DNA of 64,000 bases. Origin: Halomonas sp. MCCC 1A13316 (GTDB taxonomy: Bacteria > Pseudomonadota > Gammaproteobacteria > Pseudomonadales > Halomonadaceae). Below the pieces are notes generated by a model. It saw nothing but the letters and a program-made list of their open reading frames with translations, did no database searches and had not been told where the DNA came from. Positions 17,741 through 29,921 of the stretch are shown here, piece by piece (position 1 is the stretch's first letter; every line of letters begins with the position of its first letter). The position numbers and the translations under genes were made by a program. The stretch lies in assembly GCF_014931605.1 (NCBI RefSeq), contig NZ_CP053382.1, positions 4,426,932 through 4,490,931 of the forward strand, written 5' to 3'.

Positions 17741-19087
17741 TCACCCCAGCAAGGAGTGAATAAACACCGCGACCACACCCAGCGGTGCCACGTAGCGCGC
17801 CACCACGAGCCACAGCGACTCGCTGGAGCTGGAGAGATTGAGTTCGGCAGCCACGCTCTTGCGATCCAGGCACCAAGCAACGAACAGGATCGCGCCGAGG
17901 CCTGTCAGGGGCAGCAGAATCTTGCTGGTGAAGGTATCCAGCAGGTCGAAGATGTTGAGCCCCAGAATCAGAACATCCCCCAGCATATTGAACGAGAGCA
18001 GGGCGAGGATACCCAGTGTCCATACCGCCACCCCGCTGATCAGGGTCGCCACGACGCGCGAGAGCGGCGTACGTTCTTCGACGAATTCCACCACCGGTTC
18101 CAGCAGCGAGATGGCCGAGGTCAGCGCCGCGAAGGTCAGCAGCAAGAAGAACGCCAGACCGAGCAGGGTACCGCCGGCCATGTTGCCGAAGGCCAGCGGC
18201 AGCGTGACGAAGATCAGCCCCGGGCCTGAAGCGAGGTCCAGTCCGTTGGCGAACACGATGGGGAAGATCGCCAGACCCGCCAGCAAGGCGATGCCGGTAT
18301 CGAGGATGATCACGGTGCGGGCAGTGCCCAGCAGGTTGACCTCCTCGCCCAGGTAGGAGCCGTAGGCCATCATGATGCCCATGCCCAGCGAGAGGGTGAA
18401 GAAGGCCTGCCCCATGGCAGCCAGCACCACCTCGCCGTTGATGGCGCCCCAATTGGGCCGGAACATGAAGGAGAGCGCCTCACCGAAGTGACCGGTCGTC
18501 ATGCCGTAGCCCACCAGGACCAGCATCAGGATCACCAGCGCCGGCATCATGGTGCGAACAGCCCCTTCCAGCCCCTTGGTCACGCCGCGGGCCACGATAC
18601 CGATGACCAGCACCATAAAGAGGGTGTGCCATAGCAGAAGTACACCGGGGCTGGCCAGCATGCCGTTGAAGACGCCACCGACTTCCTCGGCGTTCTGGCC
18701 GCTGAATGTACCGGTGATCGAACCCAGCGTGTAGGAGAGTGACCAGCCACCGATCACGCTGTAGAAGGAGAGGATCAGGAAGGCGCCGAGAACCCCGCTG
18801 ACACCGACCAATACCCAGGCCGGCAAGTGTCCGCCTCGGCGCGCGAGTTCGGACATCGCATTGATCGGATTCTCCTGACCACGCCGACCGATCAGCCATT
18901 CTGCCACCAAGATCGGCAGACCAATGACGGCGATGCAGAGCAGATAGACCAGGACGAAAGCTGCCCCTCCGCTCTCGCCCACCATATAGGGAAACTTCCA
19001 GATATTGCCCAGCCCTACCGCCGAGCCAGCGGCAGCGAGCACGAAGGTCATCTTCGATGACCATTGCGCATGTACGAGTTTAGACAT
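17741..19087 (-). CDS. sodium-dependent transporter, NSS/SNF family
   Basis: A 448-residue inner-membrane symporter of the neurotransmitter:sodium symporter family, which takes up amino acids or related solutes with Na+. Helix 1 carries the unwound signature GSAVGLGNIWKFPYMVGESGGAAFVLVYL. Helix 6-8 regions show QAFFTLSLGMGIMMAYGSYLG and FAALTSAISLLEPVVEF, giving 11-12 hydrophobic helices. The ATG has AGGTGG upstream. The substrate cannot be told from sequence. A sodium-coupled carrier fits a halophilic lifestyle. Confidence 0.92.
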   Translation of the reverse strand: MSKLVHAQWSSKMTFVLAAAGSAVGLGNIWKFPYMVGESGGAAFVLVYLLCIAVIGLPILVAEWLIGRRGQENPINAMSELARRGGHLPAWVLVGVSGVLGAFLILSFYSVIGGWSLSYTLGSITGTFSGQNAEEVGGVFNGMLASPGVLLLWHTLFMVLVIGIVARGVTKGLEGAVRTMMPALVILMLVLVGYGMTTGHFGEALSFMFRPNWGAINGEVVLAAMGQAFFTLSLGMGIMMAYGSYLGEEVNLLGTARTVIILDTGIALLAGLAIFPIVFANGLDLASGPGLIFVTLPLAFGNMAGGTLLGLAFFLLLTFAALTSAISLLEPVVEFVEERTPLSRVVATLISGVAVWTLGILALLSFNMLGDVLILGLNIFDLLDTFTSKILLPLTGLGAILFVAWCLDRKSVAAELNLSSSSESLWLVVARYVAPLGVVAVFIHSLLG

Positions 19088-19132
19088 GGTCCACCTATTG
19101 TTGTGTGTCTGGTCATTGATCTTTCTCAAGCG

Positions 19133-19161
19133 CAAAAACACAGGAGATAGCAGTGTTTTTG
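19133..19161. terminator. hairpin upstream of the NSS gene
   Basis: caaaaacac and gtgtttttg form a perfect nine-base-pair stem around an 11-base loop. It is 58 bases downstream of the DUF72 gene end and 46 bases upstream of the transporter start. It may terminate the DUF72 transcript or serve as an operator. Confidence 0.4.
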
Positions 19162-19218
19162 ACTCGAATGCCGGCAAATCTATCCGATCATACGCTCGAA
19201 CGCCAGTAACGATGGCTG

Positions 19219-20076
19219 TCAGAACAGGCTCGTTTGACGTTCCCCGGCAAAATCACCCAGCGGTGGCAGGTCGATATCGCAGGCAAGCGCCTGGAAGAGC
19301 CGCCTGGCCAGTTGCGGGGCCTGACGGTTGTCAGCGGTATGCACAAACAAGAAAGGGGTTTTCCCCTGTTTTATCCACAGCTTGATCTGTGCGACCCAAG
19401 GCTGGAAGTGATCTCTGTTGATTGATTCTTCCAGATGTCCGATGAAGCGAATCAACGGCTGGTTTCCCGTGGAAAGCACGTGTAATGGGCATCTTGGCTT
19501 TTCATTCTGGGCGTGGGCCAGAGCCGGGCTGCCTTCCGCCATTGTCGAGAACAGCGCACGGACGTCGAGCATGGCGCGGTTGGCGCCATGAGTTATCAAC
19601 AGACGGTTCAAGGCAACTTCGGCCATCCCCTTGTGGAAAAACTCGGGGTGACGAACCTCTACGGCGCAGGGAATACCAGCCGGCCAGCGCGTCAACAGCG
19701 CCTCTAGCCGGGGCAGTTCGGCGAAGCCGAAATCCCGCGGCAACTGAACGAGCAGCGGGCCCAGGCGATCGTGCAGCGGCGCGAGCGCCTCGAGAAAGGC
19801 ATCGAACTCGGCCTCGACGTCGTGTAGACGCTTCCCATGGGTGAGTGTCGCCGGCAACTTGAAGCAGAAACGGAAGGAGGGGGGTGCCAGACGCGACCAG
19901 CCTGCCACCGTCTCCGCCTTGGGAGCACCGCTGTAGAAAGTGGTGTTGCCCTCCACTGCGGAAAAGACCTGGGCGTAGTCGGCCAGCCAACCCTCCTGGC
20001 CAGCATAGGGCGGGTAAAGGGAGCCACACCACTCGGGATTGGCCCACATGGGCAAGCCCAGGAACAATCCCGGCAC
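19219..20076 (-). CDS. DUF72 (YecE-family) protein
   Basis: This 285-residue protein belongs to the DUF72 family, a TIM-barrel-like fold of unknown activity. Family segments are visible: GLPMWANPEWCGSLYPP, YAQVFSAVEGNTTFYSGAPKAETVAGWSRLAPPSFRFCFKLPATLTH, LGPLLVQLPRDFGF, CAVEVRHPEFF and FLFVHTADNRQAPQLARRL. It lies 47 bases after glmS on the same strand and may be cotranscribed with it. No function is proposed. Confidence 0.85.
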   Translation of the reverse strand: MPGLFLGLPMWANPEWCGSLYPPYAGQEGWLADYAQVFSAVEGNTTFYSGAPKAETVAGWSRLAPPSFRFCFKLPATLTHGKRLHDVEAEFDAFLEALAPLHDRLGPLLVQLPRDFGFAELPRLEALLTRWPAGIPCAVEVRHPEFFHKGMAEVALNRLLITHGANRAMLDVRALFSTMAEGSPALAHAQNEKPRCPLHVLSTGNQPLIRFIGHLEESINRDHFQPWVAQIKLWIKQGKTPFLFVHTADNRQAPQLARRLFQALACDIDLPPLGDFAGERQTSLF

Positions 20077-20123
20077 GGCCTCCTCCCCGCTTCGCCGTCG
20101 AGTCGCGCCGCAGGGCGGCGTTG

Positions 20124-21959
20124 CTACTCCACCGTCACCGACTTGGCCAGGTTGCGCGGCTGGTCGACATCGGTGCCCTTGAGTACCGCTACATGGTAGC
20201 TCAGCAACTGCAGCGGCACGGTATACAGGATCGGGGCCAGGGCCTCATGCACATGGGGCAGCAGCAGCACCCTGACGCCCTCCTCTTCCATGATCTCGAC
20301 TTGCTCGTCGGCGAAGACGAAGAGTTCACCGCCCCGTGCCTTCACTTCCTGCAGGTTCGACTTGAGCTTGTCGAGCAGCTCGTCGTTGGGTGCCACGGAA
20401 ATGACCGGCATCTCGCTGTCGACCAGAGCCAGCGGCCCGTGCTTGAGTTCTCCGGCGGGGTAGGCCTCGGCGTGGATGTAGGAAATCTCCTTGAGCTTGA
20501 GGGCACCCTCCAGGGCGATGGGGAAATGCGCACCGCGCCCCAGGAACAAGGCATGGTGCTTCTCGGCGAAGGCCGTCGACAACGCCTCGATGGCGCCATC
20601 CAGCTTCAGCACGCGGCTCACCAGTTGCGGCAGGGCTCGCAGAGCTGCGACCACTTCGGCCTGGGTCTCGGCAGCAAGACCCTTGACTCGTCCCATGGCC
20701 AAAGTCAGCAGCATCAGCGCGGTAAGCTGGGTGGTGAAGGCCTTGGTGGAAGCGACGCCGATCTCGGGACCGGCCTGGGTCATCAGGGTCAAGTCCGACT
20801 CCCGCACCAATGAGCTACCCGGCACGTTGCAGATCGCCAGGCTGCCGAGATAACCCTGTTCACGGGAGAAGCGCAGCGCCGCCAGGGTATCGGCGGTCTC
20901 GCCGGACTGCGACAGAGTGACGAACAGGGTATCTTCGGGCACGACCACGGTACGATAGCGATACTCCGAGGCCACCTCCACCTGCACGGGTATTCCGGCA
21001 TAACGCTCGAGCCAGTAGCGTGCCACCAGGCCGGCGTGGTAACTGGTGCCGCAAGCCACGATATGTACCTGCTTGACCCGGGCAAACAGCGCCTCGGCAT
21101 CGGGGCCGAAGCACTCGGCCGGCACCGTGCGCTCACCCAAGCGCCCCTCGAGTGCCACTGCGATCACCGCTGGCTGCTCGAAGATCTCCTTCTGCATGAA
21201 GTGGCGATACTCACCCTTGCTGGCGACACCATCACCATGCTCGAAGGATTGAACCTGACGCTGCACGGTCTGACCTTGGGCGTCGAAGATCTCGATGCGC
21301 CCCCCAGCGGAAAGCCGCACCACATCGCCTTCCTGAAGGTAGATGAAGCGGTCGGTGACCTGCAGTAGTGCCAGTGGGTCAGAGCCGAGGAAGGCCTCGT
21401 TGATGCCCACTCCCACCACCAGCGGGCTACCCTTGCGCGCGCCGACGATGACATCGGGCTCGTCGGCGTGTAACACCGCCAGCGCGTAAGCGCCCTCCAG
21501 GCGTGCCAGGCCCCGCTGCACGGCGGCCAGCAGGCCGTCACCGTGCTGGTATTCATGCTCCAGCAGGTGAGCCACCACCTCGGTATCGGTCTGCGAGGAG
21601 AAGGAATAGCCGCCTGCCTGCAATTCACGCCGCAGCGGCTCGTGGTTCTCGATGATGCCATTGTGCACCAACGCCAGCCGGTCGCCCGACTGATGCGGGT
21701 GGGCATTCTCCTCGCTGGGCTTGCCGTGGGTGGCCCAACGCGTGTGAGCGATACCGCAGCGGCCAGGCAACGCGGCCTCCGCAAGCAAGGACTCGAGGGC
21801 GGCCACCTTGCCCAGCGCCCGGCGGCGATGCAGCTCGCCGGAACCGGTGAGCACGGCCATGCCGGCCGAATCGTAGCCGCGATACTCCAGCCGTCTGAGC
21901 CCTTCGAGCAGGATGCCTTCCACGTTGCGCTCGGCAACGGCACCAACGATTCCACACAT
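20124..21959 (-). CDS. glmS: glutamine-fructose-6-phosphate aminotransferase
   Basis: GlmS makes glucosamine-6-phosphate from fructose-6-phosphate and glutamine, the entry to peptidoglycan and LPS amino sugars. The 611-residue protein starts MCGIVGAVAERN with the nucleophile Cys2 exposed after Met removal. It has the glutaminase motifs GIAHTRWATHGKPSEENAHPH and NGIIENH, then two SIS domains (IVACGTSYHAGLVARYWLER, LSQSGETADTLAALR). The C-terminus ends QPRNLAKSVTVE as in the family. It follows glmU by 26 bases, so the two act in one operon. Confidence 0.98.
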   Translation of the reverse strand: MCGIVGAVAERNVEGILLEGLRRLEYRGYDSAGMAVLTGSGELHRRRALGKVAALESLLAEAALPGRCGIAHTRWATHGKPSEENAHPHQSGDRLALVHNGIIENHEPLRRELQAGGYSFSSQTDTEVVAHLLEHEYQHGDGLLAAVQRGLARLEGAYALAVLHADEPDVIVGARKGSPLVVGVGINEAFLGSDPLALLQVTDRFIYLQEGDVVRLSAGGRIEIFDAQGQTVQRQVQSFEHGDGVASKGEYRHFMQKEIFEQPAVIAVALEGRLGERTVPAECFGPDAEALFARVKQVHIVACGTSYHAGLVARYWLERYAGIPVQVEVASEYRYRTVVVPEDTLFVTLSQSGETADTLAALRFSREQGYLGSLAICNVPGSSLVRESDLTLMTQAGPEIGVASTKAFTTQLTALMLLTLAMGRVKGLAAETQAEVVAALRALPQLVSRVLKLDGAIEALSTAFAEKHHALFLGRGAHFPIALEGALKLKEISYIHAEAYPAGELKHGPLALVDSEMPVISVAPNDELLDKLKSNLQEVKARGGELFVFADEQVEIMEEEGVRVLLLPHVHEALAPILYTVPLQLLSYHVAVLKGTDVDQPRNLAKSVTVE

Positions 21960-21985
21960 GACGATTCCTCTCGCTTGCCTCAGTC

Positions 21986-23347
21986 TCAGGTCTTCTTGGT
22001 CGGCCGCACCCAGTCGGCCTTGGCGACCTGGCGCCCACGGGAAACGGCCAGGGTGTTGTCGGGCACGTCCTTGCTGATGGTCGAGCCTGCGCCGATCGTG
22101 GCGCCACGGCCGACAGAGACCGGTGCCACCAGGGCGGTATTGGAGCCGATGAAGGTGTCGTCGCCGATATCGGTGCGATGCTTGTTGGCCCCGTCGTAGT
22201 TGCAGGTGATGGTACCGGCACCGACGTTGACGTCACGCCCCAGCCGCGCATCGCCCACATAGCTCAAGTGATTGATCTTGCTGCCCTCGCCCACCTCGGC
22301 GTTCTTGGTCTCGACGAAGTTGCCCACTTTGGCGCCCACTGCCAGGCGCGTGCCGGGGCGCAGCCGGGCGAAAGGCCCGATGCGGTTGCGGCCGGCCGCC
22401 ACGGCCCCTTCGATCACGCTGTGAGGCTCGATGACGGTTTCGGCACCGATATGGCTATCACGTATGACACAGTGTGGCCCGATACGCACGCCCTCGCCCA
22501 ATTCGACCTCGCCCTCGAAAACGCAGCCGACGTCGATCTCGACGTCGTGCCCGCAGCTCAGGCGGCCGCGCACGTCGATGCGTGCCGGATCGAGCAGCGC
22601 CACGCCCTGGACCATGAGCTGCTCGGCGATGTGCAACTGGTGCGCGCGCTCGAGGCGAGCCATCTGCAAGCGGTTATTGACCCCTTCCACTTCCAGCGGA
22701 TCGGCAGGCTGGGCGGTGGCGATAGCGACCCCCTCGGAAGCGGCCATGGCGATGACGTCGGTCAGGTAGTATTCGCCTTGGGCATTGTCGGCGGAGAGAC
22801 GCGGCAGCCAGCGCTTAAGCTGGGATGCGGTCATGGCCATGATGCCGGTATTGCACTCGCGGATTGCCAGCTCTTTGTCGCTGGCATCCTTCTGTTCGAC
22901 GATGGCCACCGCCTCGCCGTGGGTATCGCGTACGATGCGACCATAGCCGCTCGGATCGTCCATGGTCACGGTGAGCAGCCCCATGCGCGACTCGTTCACC
23001 ACTTCCAGCAGGGCGGCCAGTGTCTGGCGCCGGATCAGCGGCACGTCGCCATACAGCACCAGTACCCTGCCCTCTCCCAGGCCATCCAGCGCCTGAGCCA
23101 CCGCATGGCCGGTACCCTTCTGTTCGGCCTGCAGTGCATAGCGCACCGGATAGTCGCCCAGCGCTTCACGCACCCGGTCGGCACCGTGACCGACCACCAC
23201 GTGGAGGCGATCCGCCTCCAGCTTCTGCGCCGTGTCGAGCACATGACGCACCATCGGTTTACCGGCCAGGCGATGCAACACCTTGGGCAAGGTCGAACGC
23301 ATCCGCGTACCCTGTCCGGCAGCTAGAATCACCACATCCAGGGTCAT
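21986..23347 (-). CDS. glmU: bifunctional UDP-GlcNAc pyrophosphorylase / glucosamine-1-P acetyltransferase
   Basis: GlmU acetylates glucosamine-1-phosphate and then joins it to UTP, giving UDP-GlcNAc. The 453-residue product has the nucleotidyl-transferase loop LAAGQGTRMRSTLPKVLH near residues 8-25 and YGDVPLI. A left-handed beta-helix follows from about 250 (hexapeptide repeats such as VEIDVGCVFEGEVELGEGVRIGPHCVIRDS) with the acetyl-CoA site in NHLSYVGDARLGRDVNVGAGTITCNYDG. AGGAG precedes the chosen ATG. Confidence 0.98.
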   Translation of the reverse strand: MTLDVVILAAGQGTRMRSTLPKVLHRLAGKPMVRHVLDTAQKLEADRLHVVVGHGADRVREALGDYPVRYALQAEQKGTGHAVAQALDGLGEGRVLVLYGDVPLIRRQTLAALLEVVNESRMGLLTVTMDDPSGYGRIVRDTHGEAVAIVEQKDASDKELAIRECNTGIMAMTASQLKRWLPRLSADNAQGEYYLTDVIAMAASEGVAIATAQPADPLEVEGVNNRLQMARLERAHQLHIAEQLMVQGVALLDPARIDVRGRLSCGHDVEIDVGCVFEGEVELGEGVRIGPHCVIRDSHIGAETVIEPHSVIEGAVAAGRNRIGPFARLRPGTRLAVGAKVGNFVETKNAEVGEGSKINHLSYVGDARLGRDVNVGAGTITCNYDGANKHRTDIGDDTFIGSNTALVAPVSVGRGATIGAGSTISKDVPDNTLAVSRGRQVAKADWVRPTKKT

Positions 23348-23446
23348 CGAAGACTCCTTGTCCATTCGATTGGCTCCAGTTCATCGGGGGCAGGCGGCTC
23401 ACCCGTCTTCTCTTGATGCAGGGCCCTCGGCACCGTTCTCAACGGC

Positions 23447-24520
23447 TCAACGTACTTCCAGGCCCATCTCATCGCTCAGTTCCTGACCGAAGTAGTCGGC
23501 GAAGGCAGGACTCGCCAGGCTACTCCAGCCTTCCCCCTCGCGCACCAGCAGTAATACTCTGAGACCCTGCTCGCGTGCCAGCGCCAGCCCTTCCTCTACG
23601 CCCAATACCGTGATGGCGGTAGCCCAGGCGTCGGCCCAGGCATTGGAGGGGTGAACCACCGTTACCGACGCCACACGGTGCTCGATGGGTCGGCCGGTGC
23701 GTGGATCGATGGTATGCGAGAAGCGCTTCCCATCCTCTTCAAAATAATTGCGGTAATCGCCGGAAGTGGCCACCGACATATCGTGTAGCGGCACGATATG
23801 GGTGGCTTCCTGACGATCGTCGAGCGGCGCCTCGATGCCGATGCGCCAAGGCTCGTCGTCGCTGTCGCGATAGCCGCGAGCGATCAGGTCACCGCCCAGG
23901 TTGACCAGATAGTGCTCGATGCCCTCGGTGTCGAGGTAGGCGGCGACTCGATCGGTGGCGTGGCCCTTGGCCACGCCACCGAGATTGATGAACACGTCTC
24001 GCCGGCGCCGCGCCTGCATGGCATTCTCGTCGATCTCGATGCTGTCGGGACCGACCTCGGCCAGACGCGCCTGCAGGGTTTCGTCGTCGGGTACCTCCCG
24101 CGGACGAGCTTCTGAACCGAAACTCCACAAGTTGACCAGCCCGCCGAGAGTCACGTCGAAGGCACCGTTGCTCGCCTCGGCTACCGACTGACTGATCGCC
24201 AATACTTCGATCAGCTCGTTGGAGAGCGGCTGCCATTCATCGAGGGGCGCCTGGTTGAAGGCCATCAGCTCCGAGTCGTCGCGATAAATCGACATCGCGG
24301 CATCCACCTGCTCTAGCACCTCGAGCAGCCCCTCCTCCAGTTCACGCGCCTGGCCCTGAGTCAGGCTGTCGGCGATGGTCACTTGGTAGAAGGAGCCGAA
24401 GATGCTTCCCTCCATACGAACCGGCGAATCCAGCGGACGCTCACTCTCGGAGCAGCCGGTGAGAAGCAAGCCCAGGCACAGCGCAAAGGCCACCACCACG
24501 GGGCGCAGGACAGGGATCAT
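23447..24520 (-). CDS. apbE: FAD:protein FMN transferase, lipoprotein
   Basis: ApbE-family enzymes attach FMN covalently to Thr/Ser of periplasmic flavoproteins such as Nqr and Rnf subunits. The 357-residue protein has a lipoprotein signal ending LLLTGC (Cys23). The core motifs are YQVTIADSL, MSIYRDDSELMAFNQAP, FDVTLGGLVNLWSFG, INLGGVAKGHATDRVAAYL and NLGGDLIARGYRDSDDEPWRIGIEAP. The metal/FAD-site region DMSVATSGDYRNYFEEDGKRFSHTIDPRTGRPIEH is intact. GAGGAG precedes the ATG. No target flavoprotein gene is nearby. Confidence 0.94.
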   Translation of the reverse strand: MIPVLRPVVVAFALCLGLLLTGCSESERPLDSPVRMEGSIFGSFYQVTIADSLTQGQARELEEGLLEVLEQVDAAMSIYRDDSELMAFNQAPLDEWQPLSNELIEVLAISQSVAEASNGAFDVTLGGLVNLWSFGSEARPREVPDDETLQARLAEVGPDSIEIDENAMQARRRRDVFINLGGVAKGHATDRVAAYLDTEGIEHYLVNLGGDLIARGYRDSDDEPWRIGIEAPLDDRQEATHIVPLHDMSVATSGDYRNYFEEDGKRFSHTIDPRTGRPIEHRVASVTVVHPSNAWADAWATAITVLGVEEGLALAREQGLRVLLLVREGEGWSSLASPAFADYFGQELSDEMGLEVR

Positions 24521-24552
24521 GGTAACAGGACTCCTCGATAGAGTGTGCTTGG

Positions 24553-25365
24553 CTACCAGAAGAGCCACAGTAGCCAAAGCCCCAACACGATGCGATAGAC
24601 GACGAAGGGTTGCATGCCAATTCGCTTGATGAAAGCGATGAAATAATGGATGCAGAGATAGGCGCTCAGACCCGACAGGAGCACTCCAACCGCCAAGGAA
24701 AGCCAGTCGATATCATGGGGTGCCTGTATCAGGCTGACGATCTCCAGTCCTGATGCCAGGACAATCACAGGAATCGACAGCAAAAACGAGAAACGCGCTG
24801 CGCCCTCGCGGCTCAGGCCCAGCAGCAACGCCGCGGTAATGGTGATGCCGGAGCGCGACGTGCCGGGGAACAGTGCCATTGCCTGAGCCAAACCGATAAG
24901 CATGGCATCGCGCAGGGACAGTTGATACTCGCTCCGACCCGCGCGCTTGTGCCAGTCGGCATAGCCAAGCAGCAAGCCGAAGCCAATCAGACCCACTGCG
25001 ATCAGGATAGGCGAGCGCATACCAACTTCGATCACGTCATGCAGGACGAGGCCAACTACGCACACCGGGATAGTGGCCAGTAACACCCACCAGGCCAGCC
25101 GGGCGTCAGGATCTTCGCTGCCCTCGCGCAGCGTGTTGCCACGCAGCGACTTGATCCAACTCGTCGCCATGCGCTGCAGATCGTGTCTGAAGTAGAAGAC
25201 CACCGCCAACAGGCTGCCCAGATGCACCGCCACGTCGAAGACCAACCCTTGGTCATTCCAGTCGGTTAATGCGGGTACCAGAATGAGATGAGCCGAACTC
25301 GAAACCGGCAGGAACTCGGTCAGCCCCTGGATCAATGACAGCACGACGACCTGAAGCCAATCCAT
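24553..25365 (-). CDS. uppP: undecaprenyl-diphosphatase
   Basis: UppP (BacA) recycles undecaprenyl diphosphate to the monophosphate lipid carrier for cell-wall synthesis. The 270-residue membrane protein carries both catalytic motifs: QGLTEFLPVSSSAHLIL with its glutamates and serines near residues 15-30, and PGTSRSGITITAALLLGLSREGAARFSFLLSIPVI around 165-200. Seven to eight hydrophobic helices are visible. The start MDWLQVV has a GAGGAAGAG site upstream. It sits next to mgtE and apbE, away from other wall genes except glmU/glmS. Confidence 0.95.
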   Translation of the reverse strand: MDWLQVVVLSLIQGLTEFLPVSSSAHLILVPALTDWNDQGLVFDVAVHLGSLLAVVFYFRHDLQRMATSWIKSLRGNTLREGSEDPDARLAWWVLLATIPVCVVGLVLHDVIEVGMRSPILIAVGLIGFGLLLGYADWHKRAGRSEYQLSLRDAMLIGLAQAMALFPGTSRSGITITAALLLGLSREGAARFSFLLSIPVIVLASGLEIVSLIQAPHDIDWLSLAVGVLLSGLSAYLCIHYFIAFIKRIGMQPFVVYRIVLGLWLLWLFW

Positions 25366-25539
25366 ATGGCACTCTTCCTCCTGATGACAAGGAGCCGGCA
25401 GCAAACGCACGGCAGGACGCGAAAGAGAATACACGTCACCTTGCCGCTTGTCCGCCGTGTCTCGTTACAATTCTGTTCGAGTCGAGGCCGGCGTCGTCGA
25501 GCGTCTGGAGCGTCGAGGCGCGGTTCGTGCCCGCATCCG

Positions 25540-26913
25540 CTAGAGCCCCGTCAATACCGCCGTGGCGATGGAGAAGTAGATCAGCACTCCGCAAGCGTCG
25601 ATGACGGTGGTCACCAGAGGCGCCGAAGCGGTAGCCGGGTCCCAGCCCACCCGGTTGAGCACGAACGGCAGGCACATGCCGAGCAGGCTGCCGAACAGCA
25701 CGATGGTGACCATGCTGGTGGAGACGATCATGGCCACGGCCTCGCCACCGCGCATCACCCCGATGGGCGCCACCGCCAGCGCCATGGTCAATCCCAGGGA
25801 TCCGGCGACCAGCAGCTCGCGGCCGAGCAGCTTGCCCCAGTCCTTGACCCCGACGTCGCCAGTGGCCATGCCGCGCACCATCAGGGTCGCGGCCTGGGCA
25901 CCGGCGTTGCCGCCGCTGCCGATCAGCAGCGGCAGGAAGAACACCAGTGCCACTTGGGCGGCGATGGTGTCCTCGAAGTAGGCGATACCGGCACCGGAGA
26001 AGAGATTGGCGAACACCAGCAGCACCAGCCAAGTCACGCGCTTGCGGTAGAGGCTCCATAGCGGTACCCGGCTGACGCCATCCTCGAGCTGGCCGATGGA
26101 CATGCCCTTGTGGAAATCCTCGGTAGCCTCTTCCTCGGCAACGTCCATGGCATCGTCATGGGTGACGATGCCGACCAGGCGCTCGTCGGGATCGATGACC
26201 GGTACGGCCAGCATGTCATAACGGGCCACCAGGCGAGCGACCTCCTCCTGCGCTTCGTCCACCGATACGCTGATCACGTCCTTGATCATCAGTTCGTCGA
26301 CCTGAGCGCCTGGGCGGGCCACCATTAGCTGACGCAGCGACAGGGTACCGGCCAGCTTACCCTCCGGATCGATGATATAAAGCTGATAGACCGTCTCGGC
26401 ATCCGGCGCGGTCTGGCGCACCCGCATCATCGCCTGGGACACGGTCATGCCACTCGGAATGGCCACGTAGTCCGAGGTCATGATCGAACCGGCGGTGCCC
26501 TCTTCATAGCTCGCTAGGCGCTTGAGGTCCTCGCGCTCCTGTCGCGCCATCCGCCTGAGCAGCACTTCCTGGCGATCCTCGCCAAGCAGATTGAACAGGT
26601 CGGCACGCTCATCCGAACCCATCTCTTCCAGTACCGAAAGCAGCAGCTCGTCGGACATGGCCTCGGCAACTTCGACCTGGACCTCTCCCGCCAGGTATCC
26701 CAGAACGTTGGCGCGGCGCTCCAGCGGCAGACAGTCGAGCAGTTTCAGGACGGAAGGAAGGTCGTCGTCATCCTCGGCCATCTCCTCGAGGATCTCGGAA
26801 AGATCCGCGGCACGCAGTTCGGGAAGCCATTGATCGAGGCGTTCGCTATCCTCCTGCTCGAGGGCAAGGATCAGGGTTTCCTTGTGTTCCTGCAGCTGTT
26901 CGCTCAACGACAT
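25540..26913 (-). CDS. mgtE: magnesium transporter MgtE
   Basis: A 457-residue Mg2+ channel/transporter of the inner membrane. It has the cytosolic N domain (residues 1-130, helical superhelix, LEEMAEDDDDLPSVLKLLDCLPLERR), paired CBS domains that sense Mg2+ (about 130-255; VSQAMMRVRQTAPDAETVYQLYIIDPEGKLAGTLSLRQL and AVPVIDPDERLVGIVTHDDAMDV), then a connecting helix and five membrane helices. The pore segment FLPLLIGSGGNAGAQAATLMVRGMATGDV is intact. GGAG precedes the ATG. Confidence 0.96.
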   Translation of the reverse strand: MSLSEQLQEHKETLILALEQEDSERLDQWLPELRAADLSEILEEMAEDDDDLPSVLKLLDCLPLERRANVLGYLAGEVQVEVAEAMSDELLLSVLEEMGSDERADLFNLLGEDRQEVLLRRMARQEREDLKRLASYEEGTAGSIMTSDYVAIPSGMTVSQAMMRVRQTAPDAETVYQLYIIDPEGKLAGTLSLRQLMVARPGAQVDELMIKDVISVSVDEAQEEVARLVARYDMLAVPVIDPDERLVGIVTHDDAMDVAEEEATEDFHKGMSIGQLEDGVSRVPLWSLYRKRVTWLVLLVFANLFSGAGIAYFEDTIAAQVALVFFLPLLIGSGGNAGAQAATLMVRGMATGDVGVKDWGKLLGRELLVAGSLGLTMALAVAPIGVMRGGEAVAMIVSTSMVTIVLFGSLLGMCLPFVLNRVGWDPATASAPLVTTVIDACGVLIYFSIATAVLTGL

Positions 26914-27021
26914 GGCGTTCTCCTGGGGCCACGCAGGTGGAAAGATCATCACCGCATGGTGGCATGAGTATGGGCTCGGTCACCGCCGATACCAGTTCGC
27001 TCATGATAACAGAGACGAAAA

Positions 27022-27048
27022 CGCCCCCCGAACAGTGTTCGGGGGGCG
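27022..27048 (-). terminator. terminator of the ATP synthase operon
   Basis: A 12-base-pair stem cgccccccgaac / gttcggggggcg with loop agt lies 23 bases past the atpC stop codon. On the minus strand it is followed by TTTTCGTC, making a strong intrinsic terminator. Confidence 0.85.
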
Positions 27049-27070
27049 CTTCATGGCAGACAGGCTGAAA

Positions 27071-27499
27071 TCAGCCCTTGCCACCCTTCTTGCGCAGTTG
27101 CTGAATCGTGCGCAACTGGGCCACGGCTTCCGCAAGTTCGGCGGCGGCGCGGGTGTAGTCCATCTCCGCCGACTTCTCGTTGAAGGCGCGCAGCGCATGC
27201 TGACGAGCCTCCTCGGCTGCGGCCTCGTCGAGGTCACTTGCCCGTGCGGCCGAATCGGCCAGCACGGTCACCACGTCCGGCTGCACTTCGAGGAAGCCGC
27301 CTGACACGTAGTAGTTCTCTTCCTGCCCGCCATCGTGAATCACGCGAACGGGGCCCGGCTGCAGCTCGGTCAGCAGCGGAGCGTGCCCGGGCAGTATGCC
27401 CAGGTCGCCCATGATGCCCGAAGCCACGATCTGCTCAACCTCACCGGAGAAGATCGAGGCCTCGGCGCTGACGATATTGCATGTGAAGCTTTTCGCCAT
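27071..27499 (-). CDS. atpC: ATP synthase epsilon subunit
   Basis: The epsilon subunit of F1 couples rotation to catalysis and can inhibit ATP hydrolysis. The 142-residue protein shows the beta-sandwich [49 protein letters not shown] and the C-terminal helical hairpin (residues 90-140). It is the last gene of the atp operon, 24 bases after atpD. Confidence 0.97.
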   Translation of the reverse strand: MAKSFTCNIVSAEASIFSGEVEQIVASGIMGDLGILPGHAPLLTELQPGPVRVIHDGGQEENYYVSGGFLEVQPDVVTVLADSAARASDLDEAAAEEARQHALRAFNEKSAEMDYTRAAAELAEAVAQLRTIQQLRKKGGKG

Positions 27500-27523
27500 A
27501 GCGAAGTCCCCCAGTGGACGGGA

Positions 27524-29853
<2,330 letters not shown>

Positions 29854-29921
29854 AGCGATCTACCTCGTTCGTGGCCCTCAGAAGATGTCCCTGGCCCGCC
29901 CTGACAGGCGGGCCGGCGGAT

